Origin: Streptomyces sp. RKAG290
GTDB lineage: Bacteria > Actinomycetota > Actinomycetes > Streptomycetales > Streptomycetaceae
Assembly (NCBI RefSeq): GCF_023701695.1
Contig: NZ_JAJOZC010000001.1
Coordinates: 5,517,894 to 5,581,893, forward strand
Length of the DNA stretch: 64,000 nt
Reading direction: 5' to 3'
The notes beneath the pieces were generated by a model that was given only the letters and a program-made list of their open reading frames with translations, was not told the origin of the DNA and did no database searches. A program made the translations under genes and the position numbers. Below are positions 25,927-34,314 of this stretch, piece after piece (position 1 is the stretch's first letter; each line of letters starts with the position of its first letter).

Positions 25927-26283
25927 ATGTCCGTATCGGACGAGACCACCACCGTGAGCGACGGCATCCTCCTGTCCGACGCCGCCGCAGCCAAGGTCAA
26001 GGGCCTGCTGGAGCAGGAAGGCCGCGACGACCTGGCGCTGCGCGTCGCCGTCCAGCCCGGCGGCTGCTCGGGCCTGCGCTACCAGCTCTTCTTCGACGAG
26101 CGTTCGCTGGACGGCGATGTCGTGAAGGACTTCGGCGGCGTCAAGGTCGTCACCGACCGGATGAGCGCCCCGTACCTGGGCGGCGCCTCCGTCGACTTCG
26201 TCGACACCATCGAGAAGCAGGGCTTCACGATCGACAACCCGAACGCGACGGGCTCCTGCGCCTGCGGTGACTCCTTCAGCTAA
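25927..26283 (+). CDS. erpA: A-type iron-sulfur carrier (ErpA/IscA/HesB family)
   Basis: Small cytosolic carrier that receives and hands on Fe-S clusters to client enzymes. The 118-residue protein ends in the A-type domain (about 14-118) with all three cluster ligands: C47 in 'GGCSGL', and C111 and C113 in 'GSCACGDSF'. A good site GGGAGAAGC lies upstream of the ATG. It is divergent from nadA, whose product needs a [4Fe-4S] cluster, which makes a carrier-client link plausible. A SigR-type promoter at 25857-25882 suggests induction by thiol oxidation. A 20-bp terminator hairpin follows. The exact orthologue name (ErpA versus IscA) is uncertain. Confidence 0.92.
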   Translation: MSVSDETTTVSDGILLSDAAAAKVKGLLEQEGRDDLALRVAVQPGGCSGLRYQLFFDERSLDGDVVKDFGGVKVVTDRMSAPYLGGASVDFVDTIEKQGFTIDNPNATGSCACGDSFS

Positions 26284-26300
26284 CCCCGAAGGCAGTATGC

Positions 26301-26347
26301 GAATCGGCGGCGGCCCCGGGATCATTTCCCGGGGCCGCCGCCGATTC
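26301..26347. terminator. Bidirectional terminator, 20-bp perfect stem
   Basis: 26301-26320 pairs perfectly with 26328-26347 across a 7-nt loop. It lies between the convergent Fe-S carrier gene and the surface-protein gene and can serve both. Confidence 0.92.
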
Positions 26348-26375
26348 GCCATGTGCCCGATCCGCGGGCGTCACG

Positions 26376-27838
26376 TCACTTCCGCGCCACCGCGTCGCCC
26401 GAGGCGGCGTCCACCACCTTCCGGTCGCCCAGCGGCTGGTCCAGGGTGACCGTACGGGTCAGCTCCTTGGCGATCATGATGCAGACCTTCTTCGGATCCG
26501 GCTTCGACTCCGTCACGGTCACCCGCACGGTGCTGCCGTCCTCGCTCGCGCTCGCCTTGTAGGTGCTGCACGCGCCGCCCCAGAACGTCACCGACAGGGT
26601 CCGTCCGTCGGCGCTGTACGACCGGATCGCGCCGTTCTTGGCCGTGCCGCCCGTGTCCGGGGTCTTCTCCGACGGGGCGTCCTTCGCCAGATACTTCGGG
26701 TCGACCGCGACCTGGGCGACGGTGTTGCCCGTCCCGCCCGACGCCGGCCGGACCGTGAAGATCCAGGACGGGACCAGCAGCTGCTTGCCGTCCACGTACC
26801 GCGCCGCCAGACCGAAGACCGCCTTGTCGACCGTCACCGTCGTCGGATCCGCCCCGGTCCGCGCGCCGCAGGAGGTCCCGGACGGCTTCGTGCCGTCCTT
26901 CAGCGGCGCCGGGGTGGCGCACCCGCCGACGTTCTTCCGGCCGTCCGACGGCTGTGCGGCGTTCAGCTGCCGCAGTGCCTCGGCCGCGCCGATGACGGGA
27001 TAGTCGTCGCCCTTCTCCAGGCCCTTCAACTGTCCTCCGCCGCCGACCACTTCACCGTCCGGGCCCACCTGGATCCCGGTCGCCCAGCCGTACGTCGGCA
27101 GCCCGTCCACCACTGGATCTGCGTTCACCACCCGTGCCGAGCCCATCAGCTGACCGGCGTCGAGGGCGGCGTCGTCCTGGCCGGCCGCCTTCAGCACCGG
27201 CACGGCGGCCGCCTTCGCGGCCTTCTCGCTCACCGGCGATCCGCCGGGAGCCACGTGACTGCTCGAACAGGTCGTCCCGCTCTTGCAGTTGTCCGTCCCC
27301 CGGAGCCGTGCCGGGAGAAGGTCCAGGTGCCGGGGGCCTGTTTGCCGACCCGCAGCACCGGGCCGGAGCCGTCGCCGTCGGAGCCCACCTTCCAGGACGG
27401 GCCCTCGGCCTGCGGGGTGCCCTGCAGTCCGAGCGCCTTCGCCAGCCGGCTCACCTCGGCCGCGGAGACGGTTCCGTGGGTGCGGTGGACCGCGGCCTCG
27501 GACGGGCCGTCCGGCAGCGCTCCGGCCGCGCGGTACACGAGCCGGCCGCCGTGCGGATCGGGTTCACCCGGGGCGATGCCCTCGGGTGGCTGCGAGGTGC
27601 CGGGAGAGGACGTGGCCGGACCGCCCGTCCGCTCGTCCAGCGAGAGCAGTGGGGGAGTGCGGCCATCGCTGCCCGCCTGGCCCGCGCTGTCCTTGCTGCC
27701 GCTACCGTCCGCCGCGGTGGCGGCCCAGTACGCGCCGCCGCCACCGGCCAGCAGTACGGCTGCCGCCACCGAGGCCACGGCGAGCGGCGAACGCCGCCGG
27801 GTACCGGTCACGTCGTTGTCGGGTCGCTCGGTGCTCAC
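26376..27838 (-). CDS. Membrane-anchored secreted protein of unknown function, frame broken at 27297-27301
   Basis: I recognise no characterised family. It has a basic N-terminus and one membrane segment (about residues 16-42, 'LAVASVAAAVLLAGGGGAYWAATAA' region) and then a long extracytoplasmic part of about 440 residues rich in Gly, Asp and Pro, with paired cysteines ('DNCKSGTTC', 'VGGCATP', 'GTSCG', 'GGACSTYKA'). The GTG at 27838 follows AAGGAG. The first frame reaches 27230, but the plausible continuation runs in another frame to 26376; one extra G in the five-base run 27297-27301 fuses them cleanly ('GSGGTDNCKSG'). It is convergent with the Fe-S carrier gene. Confidence 0.75.
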
Positions 27839-28001
27839 CGGATCGCTCCTTCGCCTGCATTGCCGTCATATGCCAGGCCCGGCATATCGCCCGCCCCTCG
27901 GGAGCGGACACCGATGGGACGGGGCGGAGGAGCGCACGGTTCCCCCGTGTGACGGCAGTTGCGGCCAGGAGCCCGGTCCCGGGCCGGCCGGCAGCGGTGT
28001 C

Positions 28002-28199
28002 TCAGTCGCCGTAATCCGACATCGCGTCGATCAGCCGGGCCGATGCGGGCGGCACTGTCACCCCGTGGATCAGGGACGGCGCCACCGGGGCGGGCGCGAT
28101 CTTCGTGGGTACCACCCAGTGCGGAGCCATCCGTGCGCAGTCCCCGCGCAGCTCGGCCAGGCTGGTCTCGGACTCGCGAGGGGCGATGTGGTTAGACAT
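28002..28199 (-). CDS. Small hypothetical protein
   Basis: A 65-residue frame with protein-like composition and no domain ('MSNHIAPRESETSLAELRGD' start, 'LIHGVTVPPASARLIDAM' near the end). Third-position GC and codon use match neighbouring genes, and it fills the gap before the divergent PfkB gene. No clear ribosome site is seen before the ATG. It is probably a genuine small streptomycete protein, but the call rests on composition alone. Confidence 0.55.
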   Translation of the reverse strand: MSNHIAPRESETSLAELRGDCARMAPHWVVPTKIAPAPVAPSLIHGVTVPPASARLIDAMSDYGD

Positions 28200-28355
28200 A
28201 TCCGCACCGTAGGCACCGCAGAGCTCAGGAAGAAAGCCCTACTATCGGGTAGTTTTTCCCCTTCGGGTCCCCGCGTGAACCGGTAGCGTGAACTGTCACG
28301 CCGCCCCGGGAACGCGGACACCCGTTCCCTCGACCTCCGCAGGAGCAGTCTTCCC

Positions 28356-29330
28356 GTGCGTATCGCAGTCACCGGCTCCATCGCCACCGACCACCTCATG
28401 ACCTTCCCCGGCCGATTCGCCGACCAGCTGGTCGCCGATCAGCTGCACACGGTCTCGCTCTCCTTCCTGGTCGACAACCTGGACGTGCGCCGGGGAGGTG
28501 TCGCCGCCAACATCTGCTTCGGCATGGGGCTCCTGGGCACCGGCCCGATCCTGGTCGGCGCCGCGGGCTCCGACTTCGACGAGTACCGCGCCTGGCTCGA
28601 CCGCCACGGCGTGGACACCGGGTCGGTGCGGATCTCCGAGGTCCTGCACACCGCCCGCTTCGTCTGCACGACGGATGCCGACCACAACCAGATCGGCTCC
28701 TTCTACACCGGAGCCATGAGCGAGGCCCGGCTGATCGAGCTGAAGGCCGTCGCCGACCGCGTGGGCGGCCTCGACCTGGTCTCCATCGGCGCCGACGACC
28801 CGGAGGGAATGCTCCGCCATACGGAGGAGTGCCGCTCCCGCGGGATCCCGTTCGCCGCGGACTTCTCGCAGCAGATCGCGCGGATGGACGGCGACGAGAT
28901 CCGCATCCTGCTCGACGGCGCCACCTATCTCTTCTCCAACGAGTACGAGAAGGGGCTCATCGAGTCCAAGACCGGCTGGACCGATGAGGAGATCCTGTCC
29001 AAGGTCGGCCACCGCGTCACCACCCTCGGCGCACAGGGTGTGCGCATCGAGCGCGCCGGTGAGGAGCCGATCGAGGTCGGCTGCCCGGAGGAGGACGTCA
29101 AGGCGGACCCGACCGGCGTCGGCGACGCCTTCCGCGCGGGATTCCTCTCCGGTCTCGCCTGGGGCGTCGGCCTGGAGCGGGCCGCCCAGGTCGGCTGCAT
29201 GCTCGCCACCCTGGTCATCGAGACGGTCGGCACCCAGGAGTACACCCTGCGCCGCACCGCCTTCATGGACCGCTTCACCAAGGCGTACGGCCACGACGCC
29301 GCGGCCGAGGTCCGCACCCACCTCGCCTAG
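28356..29330 (+). CDS. PfkB-family carbohydrate/nucleoside kinase, adenosine-kinase-like
   Basis: ATP-dependent ribokinase-fold enzyme. The 324 residues show the N-terminal 'GSIATDHLMTFPG', the sugar-binding 'RRGGVAANICFGMGLLG' and the PfkB signature 'DPTGVGDAFRAGF' with catalytic base D257 (anion hole 254-257). In mycobacteria the gene in this position next to ctaC (Rv2202c) is adenosine kinase AdoK, and the S. lividans homologue has been treated as adenosine kinase, so salvage of adenosine to AMP is the best guess. It begins with GTG and is followed by a hairpin shared with the convergent desulfurase gene. Confidence 0.85.
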   Translation: MRIAVTGSIATDHLMTFPGRFADQLVADQLHTVSLSFLVDNLDVRRGGVAANICFGMGLLGTGPILVGAAGSDFDEYRAWLDRHGVDTGSVRISEVLHTARFVCTTDADHNQIGSFYTGAMSEARLIELKAVADRVGGLDLVSIGADDPEGMLRHTEECRSRGIPFAADFSQQIARMDGDEIRILLDGATYLFSNEYEKGLIESKTGWTDEEILSKVGHRVTTLGAQGVRIERAGEEPIEVGCPEEDVKADPTGVGDAFRAGFLSGLAWGVGLERAAQVGCMLATLVIETVGTQEYTLRRTAFMDRFTKAYGHDAAAEVRTHLA

Positions 29331-29365
29331 GGCCTTTCGTTCGGATCATGCCGGGCTCGCAGGTC

Positions 29366-29402
29366 CGGTGCCGCGCCTCCCGAGTCCGGTGAGGCACGGC
29401 AC
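29366..29402. terminator. Hairpin between convergent genes
   Basis: GGTGCCG-c-GCCTC (29366-29378) pairs with GAGGC-a-CGGCACC (29390-29402), leaving one mismatch in a 13-bp stem. It lies between the kinase and the cysteine desulfurase fusion. Confidence 0.65.
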
Positions 29403-29445
29403 CGTACCCACCCTGATCCGGCCTGATCGGGACGGAAGCCCCTGG

Positions 29446-30831
29446 TCAGGACAGTCGGCGGACCACATAGGCCGAGCCCCGGTCCGCCGGCTCCTCACCC
29501 ACGTACTCCTGCTCGCGCATCGCACACCAGGCCGGAATGTCCAGCCGGGCGGCCTCGTCGTCGGACAGGACCGTCACCGTCCCGCCCACGGGTACCTCTC
29601 CGATCACCTTTGCGAGCTCGATCACCGGGATCGGGCAGCGCCGGCCCAGGGCGTCGACGACCAGGGAGCCCGCAGGGGAGGAAGAGGGTGCGGGGGCGGC
29701 GGCGGGCGCGCCCAGCTTCTCCCGTACCCCTGCCACCACCGCGGGGAGCACCTCCAGGAAGCGGTCGACGTCCTCGCCGCTGGTGCCCGACGGGAGGGAC
29801 ACGCGCACGTTGCCCTCCGACAGCACCCCCATCGCCTTGAGCACATGGCTCGGCGTCAGGGTGCTGCTGGTGCAGGACGAACCGGACGATACGGAGAAGC
29901 CGGCCCGGTCCAGTTCGTGGAGCAGGGTCTCTCCGTCGACATAGAGACAGGAGAAGGTGACCAGATGCGGCAGCCGCCGCACCGGATCGCCGACCACCTC
30001 CACATCGGGCACCAGTACGGGTACCCGGGCCCTGATCCGGTCCACCAGGGCCCGCAGCCGCACCGATTCGGCAGCCGCCTCCGCCCGGACCGCCCGCAGG
30101 GATGCCGCCGCCGCCACGATCGCGGGGATGTTCTCGAAGCCGGCGGCGCGCCCCGACTCCCGCTCGTCGGCCGGTCCTTGGGCGGCGAACCGCACACCCT
30201 TGCGCACCGCCAGCAGCCCGACCCCGGCCGGACCGCCCCACTTGTGCGCGCTCGCCGCCAGCAGCGACCAGCCGCCCGGCACCGGCCCCTGGCCCAGCGA
30301 CTGCGCGGCGTCCACCAGCAGCGGCACCCCCGCCGCCCGGCAGAGCTCGGCGACCTCGGCCACCGGCTGCTCCGTGCCGACCTCGTGGTTGGCGGACTGC
30401 AGACAGGCCAGCGCGGTGTCCTCGCGCAGCGCCCGGCCGTACGCCTCCGCGCTCACCGCCCCCGATCGGTCCACCGGCACCTCGGTGACCGTCCCGCCGC
30501 GGCTCCCGTGGTCGGCCGCGGAATGGAGCACCGACGAGTGTTCGACCGCCGACACCACCAGATGGCCGCCGACACGCCGACGCCCGGCGAGAGCCCCGGA
30601 AATTCCGGAGTGAACCGCCCGGGTGCCCGACGAGGTGAAAGTGAGCTCGTCGGGACGGCACCCGACCCCCTCGGCCGCCGCCTCCCGGGCCGCGTCCAGC
30701 AGCAGCCGGGCGCGTCGCCCCTCGCGGTAGAGCCTGGCCGGGTCGGCCCAGCCCTCGTCCAGTGCGGCAAGCAGCGCCTGGCGCGCGACGGGGTGGAGGG
30801 GGGCTGCGGAAGCGGCGTCGAAGTAGGGCAC
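29446..30831 (-). CDS. Cysteine desulfurase fused to a C-terminal TusA domain
   Basis: PLP enzyme that takes sulfur from cysteine as a persulfide, joined to a sulfur-relay domain that could accept it. Residues 1-375 are a class V/NifS-type fold with 'SAHKWGGP' (PLP lysine K197), H98 in 'VEHSS' and the persulfide cysteine C320 in 'SGSSCTSST'. After an Ala-Pro-Ser linker, residues 389-461 are TusA-like with the acceptor cysteine C399 in 'RRCPIP'. The 461-residue fusion places donor and acceptor in one chain. It starts with GTG and is divergent from ctaC. The client pathway (tRNA thiolation, Fe-S or cofactor) is not evident. Confidence 0.93.
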   Translation of the reverse strand: MPYFDAASAAPLHPVARQALLAALDEGWADPARLYREGRRARLLLDAAREAAAEGVGCRPDELTFTSSGTRAVHSGISGALAGRRRVGGHLVVSAVEHSSVLHSAADHGSRGGTVTEVPVDRSGAVSAEAYGRALREDTALACLQSANHEVGTEQPVAEVAELCRAAGVPLLVDAAQSLGQGPVPGGWSLLAASAHKWGGPAGVGLLAVRKGVRFAAQGPADERESGRAAGFENIPAIVAAAASLRAVRAEAAAESVRLRALVDRIRARVPVLVPDVEVVGDPVRRLPHLVTFSCLYVDGETLLHELDRAGFSVSSGSSCTSSTLTPSHVLKAMGVLSEGNVRVSLPSGTSGEDVDRFLEVLPAVVAGVREKLGAPAAAPAPSSSPAGSLVVDALGRRCPIPVIELAKVIGEVPVGGTVTVLSDDEAARLDIPAWCAMREQEYVGEEPADRGSAYVVRRLS

Positions 30832-30993
30832 CCGGCCACGCTAGCCCGGTCCGGACCCCGGCTCGGGACCGGTCGCCCGCCCGGCCAGGAGAGGGGGCGT
30901 CAGATGTCGGCCGGAGGCCCGGATTCCACCCCTTCGGGGAGTCGGGCGGCGCGTTGGGCACCCTCCCCGCGCGGCCCCAAATAGCGTCCAGTA

Positions 30994-31022
30994 GGGTTTG
31001 GTCCGCATAAACATCCAAACCC
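30994..31022. repeat. Inverted repeat upstream of ctaC
   Basis: GGGTTTGG (30994-31001) and CCAAACCC (31015-31022) flank a 13-bp A+T-richer spacer, 80 bp before the ctaC start. It could be an operator or a leader hairpin for the oxidase operon. A second small inverted pair, CCCCTG/CAGGGG, lies at 31020-31038. Confidence 0.5.
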
Positions 31023-31101
31023 CTGCCCGCGTCAGGGGCGGCGACCGACAAACGAGACGGGCGCGCCGACCGTGCGGGCGAGACTCTCGGGAAGGCGCTA
31101 C

Positions 31102-32064
31102 GTGAGTCCCAACGGCTCCGACCGCTCGTCGCGGCGCCCGATGCGGCGGAAGCTGCCGCAGGTGCTGACTGCGGGCCTGATCCTGGCGACCGCAACCGGT
31201 TGCACATACAAGGACTTCCCCCGCCTTGGTATGCCTACGCCGGTAACGGAAGAGGCCCCACGGATCCTTTCCCTCTGGCAGGGCTCGTGGGCGGCAGCGC
31301 TCGCCACGGGCGTGCTGGTCTGGGGCCTGATCCTGTGGAGCGTCATCTTCCACCGGCGCAGCCGCACCAAGGTGGAGGTTCCTCCGCAGACCCGGTACAA
31401 CATGCCGATCGAGGCCTTGTACACCGTGGTCCCTCTGATCATCGTCTCGGTGTTGTTCTACTTCACCGCGCGTGACGAATCGAAGATCCTCGAGCTCACC
31501 CCGAAGCCTGCCCACACGGTCAACGTGGTCGGCTATCAGTGGAGCTGGGGCTTCAACTACATCGAGAACGTGGACGGCTCGGCCGCCACGGGCAACGAGG
31601 TCCCCAAGGAGCTCGACGCCATCCCGGACCGGTTCCGCAAGGACTTCCCCAAGGGTGCGGACGGCGTCTACGACGTCGGTATCCCCGGGGACCAGAACCC
31701 GCAGAACGGCCACCCCGGTCCGACACTGTGGCTGGCCAAGGGTGAGAAGGTCCGTTTCATCCTGACTTCGCGAGACGTCATCCACTCGTTCTGGGTGGTG
31801 CCGTTCCTCATGAAGCAGGACGTCATTCCGGGCCACACCAACTCGTTCGAGGTGACTCCCAACCAGGAGGGCACCTTCATGGGCAAGTGCGCCGAGCTCT
31901 GTGGCGTCGACCACTCCCGGATGCTCTTCAACGTCAAGGTCGTCTCCCCGGAGCGCTATCAGGCGCACCTCAAGGAGCTGGCGAAGAAGGGCCAGACGGG
32001 CTACGTGCCGGCCGGCATCGAGCAGACTGACCCGGCCAGGAATGCGGAGACGAACAAACTGTGA
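31102..32064 (+). CDS. ctaC: Cytochrome c oxidase subunit II
   Basis: CuA-bearing subunit of aa3 oxidase, which receives electrons from the bc1 complex. The 320-residue protein has a lipoprotein signal (lipobox 'ATGC', C34), two membrane helices (about 50-125), and an extracytoplasmic cupredoxin domain with the full CuA set: H228 ('DVIHSF'), C263, C267, H271 and M274 ('CAELCGVDHSRM'). The GTG at 31102 has GGAAGG 6 bases upstream. Its TGA overlaps the GTG of ctaD, starting a coupled ctaC-ctaD-ctaF operon. Confidence 0.97.
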   Translation: MSPNGSDRSSRRPMRRKLPQVLTAGLILATATGCTYKDFPRLGMPTPVTEEAPRILSLWQGSWAAALATGVLVWGLILWSVIFHRRSRTKVEVPPQTRYNMPIEALYTVVPLIIVSVLFYFTARDESKILELTPKPAHTVNVVGYQWSWGFNYIENVDGSAATGNEVPKELDAIPDRFRKDFPKGADGVYDVGIPGDQNPQNGHPGPTLWLAKGEKVRFILTSRDVIHSFWVVPFLMKQDVIPGHTNSFEVTPNQEGTFMGKCAELCGVDHSRMLFNVKVVSPERYQAHLKELAKKGQTGYVPAGIEQTDPARNAETNKL

Positions 32065-33797
32065 GCATCCTCAATGAACCTCAGGGTGCCGCGGCAGCAG
32101 ACGACTCGTACGAGGACGAGCTGCCGGTCCGGCGCAAGCAGCCGGGAAACGTCGTCATCAAGTGGCTGACCACCACTGACCACAAGACGATCGGCACGAT
32201 GTACCTGGTCACCTCGTTCGCCTTCTTCTGCATCGGCGGTCTGCTCGCGCTCTTCATGCGCGCCGAGCTCGCCCGTCCGGGTACGCAGATCATGTCGAAC
32301 GAGCAGTTCAACCAGGCGTTCACGATGCACGGCACGATCATGCTGCTGATGTTCGCGACGCCGCTGTTCGCCGGATTCGCGAACTGGATCATGCCGCTGC
32401 AGATCGGCGCGCCCGACGTGGCGTTCCCGCGGCTGAACATGTTCGCGTACTGGCTGTACCTCTTCGGCTCGATCATCGCGGTGGCCGGCTTCCTCACCCC
32501 GCAGGGTGCGGCCGACTTCGGCTGGTTCGCCTACTCCCCGCTGTCGGACGCGGTCCGCTCGCCGGGCGTCGGCGCCGACATGTGGATCATGGGTCTGGCC
32601 TTCTCCGGCTTCGGCACGATCCTCGGTTCGGTCAACTTCATCACCACGATCATCTGCATGCGCGCACCCGGCATGACGATGTTCCGCATGCCGATCTTCG
32701 TCTGGAACGTCCTGCTGACCGGTGTCCTGGTCCTGCTGGCCTTCCCGGTGCTCGCCGCCGCGCTCTTCGCGCTGGAGGCGGACCGTAAATTCGGTGCGCA
32801 TGTGTTCGACGCGGCCAACGGCGGCGCGTTGCTATGGCAACACCTCTTCTGGTTCTTCGGCCATCCAGAGGTGTACATCATCGCTTTGCCCTTCTTCGGG
32901 ATCGTCTCCGAAGTGATTCCGGTGTTCAGCCGGAAGCCGATGTTCGGCTACATCGGCCTCATCGGCGCGACGATCGCCATCGCGGGTCTGTCCGTGACCG
33001 TGTGGGCGCACCACATGTACGTCACCGGCGGTGTGCTGCTGCCGTTCTTCTCCTTCATGACGTTCCTCATCGCGGTGCCCACCGGGGTGAAGTTCTTCAA
33101 CTGGATCGGCACGATGTGGAAGGGCTCGTTGTCCTTCGAGACACCGATGCTCTGGGCCGTCGGCTTCCTGATCACCTTCGCCTTCGGTGGTCTGACCGGC
33201 GTCATCCTCGCGTCGCCGCCGATGGACTTCCACGTCTCGGACTCGTACTTCGTCGTGGCGCACTTCCACTACGTGGTGTTCGGCACCGTGGTCTTCGCGA
33301 TGTTCTCCGGATTCCACTTCTGGTGGCCGAAGTTCACCGGCAAGATGCTGGACGAGCGGCTCGGCAAGATCACCTTCTGGACGCTGTTCGTGGGCTTCCA
33401 CGGCACGTTCCTGGTGCAGCACTGGCTGGGTGCGGAAGGCATGCCGCGTCGTTACGCGGACTACCTCGCCGCGGACGGGTTCACCGCGCTGAACACGATC
33501 TCGACGATCTGTTCGTTCCTGCTCGGCCTGTCGATCCTGCCGTTCCTGTACAACGTCTGGAAGACGGCCAAGTACGGGAAGAAGATCGAGGTCGACGACC
33601 CGTGGGGCTACGGCCGTTCGCTGGAGTGGGCGACCTCCTGCCCGCCGCCGCGGCACAACTTCCTCACGCTGCCGCGGATCCGTTCCGAATCCCCGGCGTT
33701 CGACCTGCACCACCCGGAGATCACGGCGCTCGAGCAGCTGGAGCACCACTCCGAGGACGACAAGGCCCTCGCCGGCGGCAAGGAGTCGGGTAAGTGA
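32061..33797 (+). CDS. ctaD: Cytochrome c oxidase subunit I
   Basis: Catalytic haem-copper subunit that reduces O2 and pumps protons. The 578-residue protein has 12 membrane helices. It shows the haem a ligand region 'FTMHGTIML', the CuB ligands 'HPEVYI' (with the Tyr cross-link partner) and 'HHMYVTG', and the haem a3 stretch 'HFHYVVFGTVVF'. It starts with a GTG overlapping the ctaC stop (GTGA) and in turn overlaps ctaF the same way, so the three subunits are translationally coupled. The window has this single ctaD copy. Confidence 0.98.
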   Translation: MSILNEPQGAAAADDSYEDELPVRRKQPGNVVIKWLTTTDHKTIGTMYLVTSFAFFCIGGLLALFMRAELARPGTQIMSNEQFNQAFTMHGTIMLLMFATPLFAGFANWIMPLQIGAPDVAFPRLNMFAYWLYLFGSIIAVAGFLTPQGAADFGWFAYSPLSDAVRSPGVGADMWIMGLAFSGFGTILGSVNFITTIICMRAPGMTMFRMPIFVWNVLLTGVLVLLAFPVLAAALFALEADRKFGAHVFDAANGGALLWQHLFWFFGHPEVYIIALPFFGIVSEVIPVFSRKPMFGYIGLIGATIAIAGLSVTVWAHHMYVTGGVLLPFFSFMTFLIAVPTGVKFFNWIGTMWKGSLSFETPMLWAVGFLITFAFGGLTGVILASPPMDFHVSDSYFVVAHFHYVVFGTVVFAMFSGFHFWWPKFTGKMLDERLGKITFWTLFVGFHGTFLVQHWLGAEGMPRRYADYLAADGFTALNTISTICSFLLGLSILPFLYNVWKTAKYGKKIEVDDPWGYGRSLEWATSCPPPRHNFLTLPRIRSESPAFDLHHPEITALEQLEHHSEDDKALAGGKESGK

Positions 33798-34192
33798 AGA
33801 TCCAGGGCAAGCTCTTCCTCTGGCTGGCGATCTTCATCCTCGCCATGGCCATCACGTACGGCGTGTGGTCCAAGGAGCCGGCCGGCACGACCGCGCTCGT
33901 CCTGGCCTTCGGCCTGAGCGTGATGATCGGCTTCTACCTGGCCTTCACGGCCCGGCGGGTCGACGCGCTGGCGCAGGACAACAAGGAAGCCGATGTGGCG
34001 GACGAGGCCGGCGAGGTGGGGTTCTTCTCCCCGCACAGCTGGCAGCCGCTCTCACTGGCGGTCGGCGGTGCGCTCGCCTTCATGGGAGTCATCTTCGGCT
34101 GGTGGCTGCTCTACTTCTCGGCCCCGGTCATCATGATCGGTCTGTTCGGCTGGGTCTTCGAGTACTACCGCGGTGAGAACCGCACCCAGTGA
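33794..34192 (+). CDS. ctaF: Cytochrome c oxidase subunit IV (actinobacterial)
   Basis: Small accessory membrane subunit specific to actinobacterial aa3 oxidase. The 132 residues form four helices in two pairs (about 5-55 and 80-125) joined by an acidic cytosolic loop ('DNKEADVADEAGEVGF'). The GTG start overlaps the ctaD stop by four bases. A very strong terminator closes the operon at 34224-34264. ctaE, the remaining core subunit, is encoded about 2 kb downstream with the bc1 genes. Confidence 0.93.
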   Translation: MKIQGKLFLWLAIFILAMAITYGVWSKEPAGTTALVLAFGLSVMIGFYLAFTARRVDALAQDNKEADVADEAGEVGFFSPHSWQPLSLAVGGALAFMGVIFGWWLLYFSAPVIMIGLFGWVFEYYRGENRTQ

Positions 34193-34223
34193 CACCGCTC
34201 CACCCGTGACACCGCTCCACCTG

Positions 34224-34264
34224 ACGGGGGGCCCGCACTTCCACGAGAAGTGCGGGCCCCCCGT
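34224..34264 (+). terminator. Terminator of the ctaCDF operon
   Basis: A perfect 18-bp stem (34224-34241 with 34247-34264), a 5-nt loop and a TT tail. It lies 31 bp after the ctaF stop. Confidence 0.93.
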
Positions 34265-34314
34265 TTGCAGTCACCCCGCGCGCTGAAACGGATGAATCTT
34301 CTTAGCGTGGGTTC

